From an uncultured Clostridia bacterium (GTDB lineage: Bacteria; Bacillota; Clostridia; Oscillospirales; Oscillospiraceae), in the NCBI GenBank assembly GCA_946629065.1, contig CAMOXK010000011.1:1-44301 (forward strand): a DNA stretch of 44,301 nt. Reading direction: 5' to 3'. Positions 17,901 through 23,799 of this stretch are shown piece after piece (the first letter of the stretch is position 1; every line of letters starts with the position of its first letter). A model generated the notes under the pieces. The model worked only from the letters and a program-made list of their open reading frames with translations. It was not told the origin of the DNA and did no database searches. A program made the translations under genes and the position numbers.

Positions 17901-18034
17901 GCCCCGATCGGGGCCCGGCGAACTGCTTCGATCTGGTTCCCGTCGACGGTCTCCTGCTGCGTGATCAGCACAGACGCGCCGCTCATGACCTGCGACGCTG
18001 TAGGCTTTTCGGTGATCTTTGTGATCGTAGCCAT
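11975..18034 (-). CDS. giant tail adhesin, DGR target protein (2019 aa)
   Basis: Downstream of tail fibre; LamG-like regions, InlB B-repeat-like region (FDGWSWQQDGALIEDLSQVAITGNTTLYAHF), C-terminal DUF6273/C-type-lectin-like fold ending in the VR. Confidence 0.9.
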   Translation of the reverse strand: MATITKITEKPTASQVMSGASVLITQQETVDGNQIEAVRRAPIGAFAEKIASLLRLDLKAIEAVEGGIRVVHMDDTEELIEIHADGLAFDAVTYDQETGYLHITLNGEDVVDPAFIGGGPGGGSGFGSEITITNRLPSRAFSVSDSAASCQILCAAVSLDKESGDPTGSLTENWYVNNTRVRMATVAQGNLSFEAKPYLTAGATNTVKLVVEDSYGNSKPFTWTVTCVSYALTWNVEEFGFHGGNALNIRLIPSGQGEKTVKVAVDGTPIYTQTVASSGRAIAVTVPVQSHGAHAITAWMETTVDGQAITTTPLRHVGIWVESGVTTTIVAVYESTMETTRYETVSIKYRIYNPASETATAQLGATGETATTVTVGRDTQTWTYRPTTAGSKTLSVSSGGSSASITLTVADLDYDITPVTRGLAMKLDPTGHTNAEANRTQFGYVDGEGTNHPLTFSQNFDWTDGGFQIDEEGVTALVVKKGTSVTFDRSVFADNAKTSGKELKIVFKVTECRNYDAEILSCKADNIGLKLYAQQGTLSSALQSATVRYCEEKKIEMDVNIEATTEDRLAVVWLEGVPARAIAYESSDNWQQASPQLLTIGSADADVWIYGIKLYATSLTRSEILDNFIADCGSPEEMVDRYRRNDIFNETGTINETKLAQAKPELRVIHIWANKMTTAKDDEVLCKVTLVWTNGGAEYEFTAENVTMKAQGTSSLEYILAALNLDLDFSTATLWENGNGEGITAYAMRPGAIPVNYINLKVNVASSENANNVCMADDYNAFQPYIKPARAANPAVRDCIEGHPAAIFFTSTAEEPITVGARTLQPGETILYAAGDICNSKKNNAVFGQDLTAYPQQFCVEIHNNNSLQCRFKSADLTGETWDGKGNASFDVRFPKKPTDANKATWAAFLAWVVSTDRSAAPDTTLPGGSVTYNGVEYATDSEAYRAAKFKAEFGDHAAVPSFLYHYLVTERRLLPDNRAKNTFFEYDYDEDAGKWLWNIVHGYDFDTMSGNDNSGGLTFDYGLEDTDMVGAAYVFNASDSVLWCNIRDLFADELDAMFRTLEAAGAWSSSRILAKWKAYRDTRPEGLLIEDMWNKYFAPYIYAQEERYIRAMLGTKEDQLQQFETYQEPYQSAKHGGSVSTADRISLRANAPEEWGGVEPSGNITGIVPYASTYITVKYGNAGTVKVRAVRGQSYDIEMPEGASLNDLETYIYSASNIASIGSLAGLYTKFADLSSAKKLQQMILGSDAEGYANTSLNSENGGVSFGNNILMRKIDLRGNPNLAQGLNLSALKSLEEIYTTGSGVTGITFARRAPVRIAQLNAIRQLIARDLTSLETFAMPATNLQTVWIENCPLIDTKALVTAATNLTRGRIIGINWELDNTALLKRLANLAGMDNTGENADHFVLTGSAHISMISADDLATLGEAFPELAITYDTEIPSFTVVFKAADGTTTLNTQRIAQGSAPEDPTQFAVNPIAIPTKASTIAQTFTFDGWSWQQDGALIEDLSQVAITGNTTLYAHFAAATRTYTVRWYNGRDLLETQVVNYGQAVTFSGSRPTNASEGDYAIYYVFKGWDKSTGFICEDLDVHAVYAQATAPTGKTFAQLSAAELHALIATGVLSPTGTNNDVIASGDTTDIIAGHDFNFENVEGHELISVDDPKTFDGSTEYFKPQIGGQDILLFNTDKSFTLAIDFAFATDCTAGGCLASSYQSNGFLLRMASGGSLRFGSASAKQVSSNGVRQMVVIRKQRGDATLHVYSSNKNGNAVSYSGLTQASDPTHTAPLCFGAQLANDGYMDSYGKGSIYWAKLWDDDLGDAVCRELASWPRETWTMQAVGTSERAFRSFVRVDNDHYPDLTLLLKNLLEETHQMNSANTNAGGWKAAPMRTWLNNRIFAALPVEWQELVVTVKVHSSAGNKSSALVDPPAEDKIWIPSMKEVNQSVSTSPYSLEAEAPFTVFTNDASRIKKLNGGAGAASAWWLRAPNTGNTTNFYYITTSGSSSSGSLASNSCGVAFGFCI
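11986..12115 (-). repeat. DGR variable repeat (VR), C-terminus of the adhesin
   Basis: 130 bp; GAASAWWLRAPNTGNTTNFYYITTSGSSSSGSLASNSCGVAFG; differs from TR almost only at TR adenines. Confidence 0.95.
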
Positions 18035-18046
18035 TGATGTCCTCCT

Positions 18047-19303
18047 TTAGTAGATCGCGGTATAGAAGTACTTCTCGCCGGTCGTGCAGAGCTGATGCGC
18101 CGGTCGTGCCTCGGTGTCATACCAGCTCACCTTCCTGGCATATCCCGATCCTGATGTGCTGACTTTGAGCTCCACATAAATCCCGCCAGTGGATCCGCCC
18201 GGGTTGTAGACGCTGAAGCCGACAAGCGCCCACGGGAAGATCACGCCGTAGGAGAAGGAGCTAAGACTCGCAGCTTTTGAACTGCGGACGATAATCAGGC
18301 TCGGTGTCCGTTTGAATGTCATTGTGGTCGGGTGTGAAGATCCTGCTTGGTTATTGCCGATGTACTGCCCGTGCTCCGATGCCTTCGGGTACACCCAGGA
18401 CAGGACGCCGGCTGCCGTCTGATTGAGCACCATGTCGTCACTGTCCGTCGGAAGCTCGACCTGGCTGAGGGCGGAGGCAGAAGAAGCGTACAGAAGCCGG
18501 GAGGGGCTCCAGGTAGATTTTCCGGTTCCGCCTCTGGCGACCTTCATGGTGCCGCTTGTGATGTCGGTTGCAAGGTGGGTGTGGATTGCCTTGGCTGCCA
18601 GGATGCCGGCCGGGGTGATGTTGTGGGGGTTCTCGGCTGTGACGTGATTGATCAGTTCCCGGATCGCTCTCTTGATCTGCCCCAGCAGCACGCGGAGCGT
18701 TGAGCCGCTTTCGATCTCCGTGACCCGCTCCGCCTCGGTGAAGGTAGGCGTCTGATTGTTCGTCGATACGTTGGGGACGTTGCCGAGGCCGATCTGGGTC
18801 TTTGTGACCTGGTGGGGGTTGTCAGTGTTGTTGACGTGCGCGTTGAAGGCCGTGATCGTAGCGTAGCCGATGAACTCGCTGATGATGGCGGTGACGTTCT
18901 CGGCGTCGCCCACGGCGACCACGACGTTCAGGTTAATCCGGCCGTAGCCGCTGTTAGCGCCTGCCGGGATCGTTGTGGGCTCGCCGTATGGCCTGGCGAG
19001 CGCGTACAGGATCTCACCGTCGTCCGGGTCGATGGCGTAGATGCCGAGCTCCGTCGCGACGAAGTCCTCCTCGATGGAACTGTTATCGAAGGAGCCGCTC
19101 AGGGAAACGCCGCCGACACCTGTGGTGATGGACGTCAAGCCGAACTTCACGCAGGGATTGACAAGATCCGTCAGAGGCGTCACGTCAGCCGGGACGACGC
19201 CGTTTCCGAGTCCGAGCTTCGAGAAGGTGATGGTCTCACCGGCGAGCGCCTTGATGATCAGCGCACGGCCGGCGTCTGTTAGTGTTGGGTTGTTGAAAAA
19301 CAT
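18047..19303 (-). CDS. phage tail fibre protein (tail-collar type)
   Basis: MFFNNPTLTDAGRALIIKALAGETITFSKLGLGNG...; HVNNTDNPHQVTKTQIGLGNVPN; MKVARGGTGKSTW. Confidence 0.85.
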   Translation of the reverse strand: MFFNNPTLTDAGRALIIKALAGETITFSKLGLGNGVVPADVTPLTDLVNPCVKFGLTSITTGVGGVSLSGSFDNSSIEEDFVATELGIYAIDPDDGEILYALARPYGEPTTIPAGANSGYGRINLNVVVAVGDAENVTAIISEFIGYATITAFNAHVNNTDNPHQVTKTQIGLGNVPNVSTNNQTPTFTEAERVTEIESGSTLRVLLGQIKRAIRELINHVTAENPHNITPAGILAAKAIHTHLATDITSGTMKVARGGTGKSTWSPSRLLYASSASALSQVELPTDSDDMVLNQTAAGVLSWVYPKASEHGQYIGNNQAGSSHPTTMTFKRTPSLIIVRSSKAASLSSFSYGVIFPWALVGFSVYNPGGSTGGIYVELKVSTSGSGYARKVSWYDTEARPAHQLCTTGEKYFYTAIY

Positions 19304-19314
19304 GCTGATCCTCC

Positions 19315-19962
19315 TTAGTCTGTCAGGATGTTGCCGAGCTCATCGGCGAGGGCAAAGTCCAGCTCGTCGGTCAGATACGCGATCACGAGCGCCTCCTGGG
19401 GATCCATCGGCGGGACCTCGATCGTCATGACAGAGACGACGGTCATGCCGACATAGAGATCCTGGTGCTCTGTCGTCGCCAGCTCGACCTCGTCCAGCTT
19501 CGCGCTCGCCCGCTTGACGTAGTTGATGGCCCGCATGATCCGATCGAAGTCGAAGCTCCCAGCGGCGTTCAGCTTGACGCGGAAGTGGTCAGGGGTTCCG
19601 TTGTACTCAAACCACTCGGAGATCTCCGGCGCCACGCCATAGGCAGCGCGGACCGCCTCCACGACGGCCCATTTCGTGCCGGCTTTCTCCTTGAGTGCCC
19701 TCGCAGCCTTCAGCGTTGCCCGCTTGCTCTCGATGCCGACGGTGGGATCGTACCACTCGAGAGACATTTCCCAGGCCATTTCGTCGAGCTCTGCGGCGCT
19801 CATGTTGTCGATCTGGTCCCATTCCCGGAGCCGCTTGATCTCGGATCCGGGGCCGCGGATCAGTTCGTTGATGGCCTTGGAGAGTGCCACGACGGCCTCG
19901 TCGTCCCGCATGAACACAGGGAGCAGTCGGATGATGTCTACGTTCTCGAGGTTCATCCCCAT
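19315..19962 (-). CDS. tail protein I (P2 gpI-like)
   Basis: LLPVFMRDDEAVVALSKAINEL...DEMAWEMSLEWYDPTVGIESKRATLKAARALKEKAGTKWAVVEAVRAAYG. Confidence 0.85.
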   Translation of the reverse strand: MGMNLENVDIIRLLPVFMRDDEAVVALSKAINELIRGPGSEIKRLREWDQIDNMSAAELDEMAWEMSLEWYDPTVGIESKRATLKAARALKEKAGTKWAVVEAVRAAYGVAPEISEWFEYNGTPDHFRVKLNAAGSFDFDRIMRAINYVKRASAKLDEVELATTEHQDLYVGMTVVSVMTIEVPPMDPQEALVIAYLTDELDFALADELGNILTD

Positions 19963-19966
19963 GTCG

Positions 19967-21346
19967 TCAGTCCCCCCTTACAATGTGCCGGACGACCTTG
20001 CTGCCGGAGAACTTCGCCACCACGGTCGGGCTGAGCTCCGTATAGACCGGCTTGACGATCTGCACACGGATGGCGCCGACGAGATCGTCGTCCTCGCCCT
20101 GGGGCGTGAGGATCAGCTTGCGGAGGTAGTCGGGATTGATGTCCCTGTTCAGGGCGGAGCCTTGCCAGTAGATGTACTGGTCGATCGCGCCGCCGTCGCC
20201 TTCCACAGCCTTCACGCAGTTCGCCTCGTCCGCGAGCGTCGTGTAGTAGACGAGCTCGATGTCGTAGGTCTGGACCTGTGGGGCCTGGACTTCGACGTGG
20301 TCGTTCAGCGGCCGGACGTCGTCGGCGCTGCAGGACTCGAGGACCTTCTGCAGGATCGTCGCGGTTGGGATCTCGCCGCCGTAGAGGATCGGCGTGATCA
20401 CCACGGAGCACTCGAGCGTCCGGTCGATGGTGATGTCCAGGGACTCGGCCCCGGCGAGGACTCCGGCGGAGACGATCGAGATCATGAGCAGGTTGTCGCT
20501 GTAGCTCGCGCTGTAGTCCGTCAGGATCTCGGCAGCAGTCGCCGATCCGTGTGCCTTCACGACGAGGGTGTCCAGGAGCAGCCTGTCACCTCCGAGCACG
20601 GCGATCTCCGTGTTGGATCCGTCACCGACGACCGTCATGACCTGCAGCTCTTTCGTGAGAGTCTGGCGCTTGTTCTCGATGATGGCGTCAGCCACCGTCG
20701 GATCCGCCTGCATGGCCCAGTATCGGTAGGAAGCCGCCGGGCCTGCCGTGGTGATTTTGTTGGATGCTGCCCGGATCCGCTCGCGGAAGCCGTCGTCCGT
20801 CTCAGTGTCGTTGCCGCCCTCAGTGGCCGTCAGGTTGCTCACGTTGTCGATGTAGGCCAGCAGGTCGACCAGGATGTTCAGGCCGCCGACTGGGATGGCG
20901 TTATAGTCTACACCGCCCTCGTCCGCTGTGGCCGTGACGTCGACGTGGGTGCTGCCGGCCGCCAGGACGACCGTGGTGTCCGTGAGGAAGTAGTGCTCGA
21001 AGTCACCGGTGACTCGCGTGCCAGCCGGGATGGTGATGTTCATGGGCATTGCCTCTCCGATTGAGAAGCGCAGAGTCGTCGTCGCCTTCTGTGCGTCAAT
21101 ACGCACGAGGCCCGCGTTCTCGCCGATGGCGTCAAGAACAGCGCCCCGGGCATATCGGAGCATCTTCTGCCTGCAGGCGTCGTTGACGGCGCTGTAGACG
21201 GCCACAACGATCGGCACGAAGGCCTCGCCGTAGATGCGGCGCTCGTCACCAGGGTACAGAGGCTCGGCCACGCCGTTCTCGAGGGACGTGATGATTGTGT
21301 CGTAGATCTCCTTGGTGTCAGTGGTGATGAAGTTGAGATCGCTCAC
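19967..21346 (-). CDS. baseplate J-like protein
   Basis: GTG start; MSDLNFITTDTKEIYDTIITSLENGVAEPLYPGDERRIYGEA...; IPAGTRVT; ETDDGFRERI..A. Confidence 0.9.
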   Translation of the reverse strand: MSDLNFITTDTKEIYDTIITSLENGVAEPLYPGDERRIYGEAFVPIVVAVYSAVNDACRQKMLRYARGAVLDAIGENAGLVRIDAQKATTTLRFSIGEAMPMNITIPAGTRVTGDFEHYFLTDTTVVLAAGSTHVDVTATADEGGVDYNAIPVGGLNILVDLLAYIDNVSNLTATEGGNDTETDDGFRERIRAASNKITTAGPAASYRYWAMQADPTVADAIIENKRQTLTKELQVMTVVGDGSNTEIAVLGGDRLLLDTLVVKAHGSATAAEILTDYSASYSDNLLMISIVSAGVLAGAESLDITIDRTLECSVVITPILYGGEIPTATILQKVLESCSADDVRPLNDHVEVQAPQVQTYDIELVYYTTLADEANCVKAVEGDGGAIDQYIYWQGSALNRDINPDYLRKLILTPQGEDDDLVGAIRVQIVKPVYTELSPTVVAKFSGSKVVRHIVRGD

Positions 21347-21627
21347 CTCGGCGCCTCCTTTCGTGTGGAAATATAAGCATTTACGCCGAGATCTCCGACG
21401 GCTGCGATCGTGCCGGCGATGTCGACGCTGTTCACCTTGAGCCGCGGCTCGTAGGTGCTGAGCAGCCACTCGGCGTCCGTTTCTGCGTCTGTGCCGGCCG
21501 TCGAGATCGGTGCATCAACGAGCGATGCGTCGCGGCCCTTGATCCTGTCGTATGGGACCTCACCCCTCGTGATCAGGAGCAGGTTGACCGCACACTGTTC
21601 CGGCGTGCCGTTTCCGCTTGATTTCAT
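21343..21627 (-). CDS. baseplate wedge gp25/GPW-like protein
   Basis: Position upstream of gpJ, size, NLLLITRGEVPYDR..G. Confidence 0.6.
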   Translation of the reverse strand: MKSSGNGTPEQCAVNLLLITRGEVPYDRIKGRDASLVDAPISTAGTDAETDAEWLLSTYEPRLKVNSVDIAGTIAAVGDLGVNAYISTRKEAPR

Positions 21628-21637
21628 GATGCACCTC

Positions 21638-22315
21638 CTACACGAGCGTCAGCTCGTTTGTATAGACCCAGCTGTTGATCCCGTCCGGATGCCCGAGGAG
21701 CGTCCGTTCTCCGGAGATCTGGCTGACCTTGTGGCTGCGCTGCAGCACCCAGTCGGGGATCTTCTGGCCGGAGTAGTACTTCGTCCCGGTGATCTTGACC
21801 ATGGCGCCGACCTTGATCGTGGATCTCTCGGCGGACGCTGCTCCGGCGTTCACCGGCTTTCGGTCCGCCTTCTCCTTCGTCTCGGCGCCCACATTTAGGG
21901 CGGATGTGTCGATCACCGAGGTCGTCTTCCGGTCGTACTCCTTGAAAGTGAACGCCAGAGACGCCAGCCGGATCCGACCGAGGTCGTCGAGCATGGTGTT
22001 CTTGACCTGCACCTTCCGTAGTTGGACCACCGGGCCGAGAGACTTGCCCTCAAGGTAGAAGTAGCCGGTCTTTGTGACCCTGTCCCTCCACTTCTGGATC
22101 TCGCTGCGGACGTCGATGCCGGCGCCGGAGTGCAGCGTAACAGAAAACGAGAGAGGGAACAGCTGCGTCCCTCTCTCGTTCGTCTGCGGAGTGCCTTCGG
22201 CGTCTCGATTGTTGTCGGCGATCTGTTCGTAGGAGAACGTCAGATCCTCGACGGGGTTGACCTTCTTCGTGGAGATCTCGAAGGTCATGTCTCTCCATTT
22301 TGCTTGTACGGACAA
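21638..22315 (-). CDS. phage tail/baseplate protein with SH3-like C-terminus
   Basis: Context between gpV-like and gp25-like genes; C-terminal KVGAMVKITGTKYYSGQKIPDWVLQRSHKVSQI. Confidence 0.6.
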   Translation of the reverse strand: MSVQAKWRDMTFEISTKKVNPVEDLTFSYEQIADNNRDAEGTPQTNERGTQLFPLSFSVTLHSGAGIDVRSEIQKWRDRVTKTGYFYLEGKSLGPVVQLRKVQVKNTMLDDLGRIRLASLAFTFKEYDRKTTSVIDTSALNVGAETKEKADRKPVNAGAASAERSTIKVGAMVKITGTKYYSGQKIPDWVLQRSHKVSQISGERTLLGHPDGINSWVYTNELTLV

Positions 22316-22328
22316 GCTGATCGCCTCC

Positions 22329-22622
22329 TTATGTCGGGCGGCCTGTCGCCGGATCTCCTTCGGTGATCGGGTGGGTGTGCGTCTTCAGACTCACGCCGCC
22401 GAGGACCAGGTCTGGGAGGTTTCCGTCGGCCCTGCCGAGGATGATCCCGCTCTGATCGTCGAAGATCGCATAGACGACCTCGGTGCCCTTAGAGATAGCG
22501 CCGGAGCGCAGGTACCACGGGACGACGACCTGGGCGGACACAAGCCCGGCCTCGCTGCATGGGATCACCCGTGCCGTGCTGCCGTCGACGCTCGTGATCT
22601 TTCCCTTCTCGATATATCCCAT
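22329..22622 (-). CDS. baseplate spike/assembly protein (gpV-like)
   Basis: MGYIEKGKITSVDGSTARVIPCSEAGLVSAQVVVPWYLRSGAISKGTEVVYAIFDDQSGIILGRADG; OB-fold pattern. Confidence 0.7.
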   Translation of the reverse strand: MGYIEKGKITSVDGSTARVIPCSEAGLVSAQVVVPWYLRSGAISKGTEVVYAIFDDQSGIILGRADGNLPDLVLGGVSLKTHTHPITEGDPATGRPT

Positions 22623-23545
22623 TAGTAGCCCTCCAGCGGCCGTCGGAAGAAGACGGTCGTCGTGTTCCTGATGTGATCGTGTCTCACCCTGGTCAGGAAG
22701 ATCGTGCCGTTCCATCCTTCGGCTTTTGTCGTTGTGAGGCGGATCAGACTCGCCGCTGCATACCCGGGCATGAGCTCACGGCAGAAACTCCCGCTCGTGA
22801 GCCCTTTGTTCGCAGCCCGAAGGATCCCGCGGGCGAAGCGTGTCGCCTCTGCGTTGCTTGTGACTTTGATCGGATCCGCCGGGCGGAGGATCCGCTTTGT
22901 TTTGCTTCCCGGGACCGTGAAGGATCCGGAGAAGCTGCCGGACGAGATCACGGCGGAGCTGTATGCCTCGCCGCTTCTGTCCTGGTAGGCAAATACGCCG
23001 CCTGCGCCGATCTCAATGGCTGCCGCCGGCGTTTGCTGCTCGATGTAGTGCTCGTCATAGGTAACGAGCTTCCCGTCGTAGACGATCGCCTGGTAGCCCT
23101 CCAGCATACAGAGCCGGGAGAAGAAGGCGAGATCTGTCTCGTTCTCCTGGGCGATGTAGCGGTAGAGCTGATCGGTGCAGCCGTAGTTCTTGTACTCCAG
23201 GCCGAGCCGCTGTGCGACCTCGTTGGCGATCTGAAAGAAGTGGACGCCGGTCCAGGATCGGCTTGCTTTCGCGGCACCGATCGTAGGCGTCGAGAAGGCC
23301 CGCAGGGTGTAGACGCCGTTCTCCGGTCTCGTGGAATGGATGAACATTCTGCCGGTTCTTCCGCCGGTGTCTCCCTCGAAGGAGATCACGCTGCCGGCTG
23401 CCGGCTGCCACATGCTCCAGAAGCCCTTCGGGTCGTTGAAGCGGATGGTCAGAGCATCGGCCCGGTCCGCTGCGTGCATGTCGTGGACACAGTAGCGGAC
23501 CGAGACCTTGTCGAAGATGTCGACGCCGTTGATGATCAGCTTCAT
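22622..23545 (-). CDS. late control protein D / baseplate hub
   Basis: MKLIINGVDIFDKVSVRYCVHDMHAADRADALTIRFNDPKGFWSMWQPAAGSVISFE...; EVAQRLGLEY...YRYIAQENETDLAFFSRLCMLEGY. Confidence 0.85.
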   Translation of the reverse strand: MKLIINGVDIFDKVSVRYCVHDMHAADRADALTIRFNDPKGFWSMWQPAAGSVISFEGDTGGRTGRMFIHSTRPENGVYTLRAFSTPTIGAAKASRSWTGVHFFQIANEVAQRLGLEYKNYGCTDQLYRYIAQENETDLAFFSRLCMLEGYQAIVYDGKLVTYDEHYIEQQTPAAAIEIGAGGVFAYQDRSGEAYSSAVISSGSFSGSFTVPGSKTKRILRPADPIKVTSNAEATRFARGILRAANKGLTSGSFCRELMPGYAAASLIRLTTTKAEGWNGTIFLTRVRHDHIRNTTTVFFRRPLEGY

Positions 23546-23799
23546 GTCGAGATCCTCCACGGCGGCAGAGTCTCCGGCGTTTCGGTGCTTTCGACGATGG
23601 GGAGCCGGAGCTCGATGTTTCCGTCGAAGATGATGACGTCGGCATAGTCCGGGTTGAACTCGATGATGTATTTGGCGAGCTGCTCGGCGTTGTACATTGT
23701 CAGGGCGAGAGAGTCGAAGGTGTCGCCCGCCTGCGTCCTGTAGGTCAGGTAGCCGGTTACACGTTGCAATACCGTCCCTCCTCTCTGACACGCAGCCAC
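23542..23799 (-). CDS. tail protein X / LysM-like protein (start uncertain)
   Basis: YRTQAGDTFDSLALTMYNAEQLAKYIIEFNPDYADVIIFDGNIELRLP. Confidence 0.75.
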   Translation of the reverse strand: MAACQRGGTVLQRVTGYLTYRTQAGDTFDSLALTMYNAEQLAKYIIEFNPDYADVIIFDGNIELRLPIVESTETPETLPPWRIST

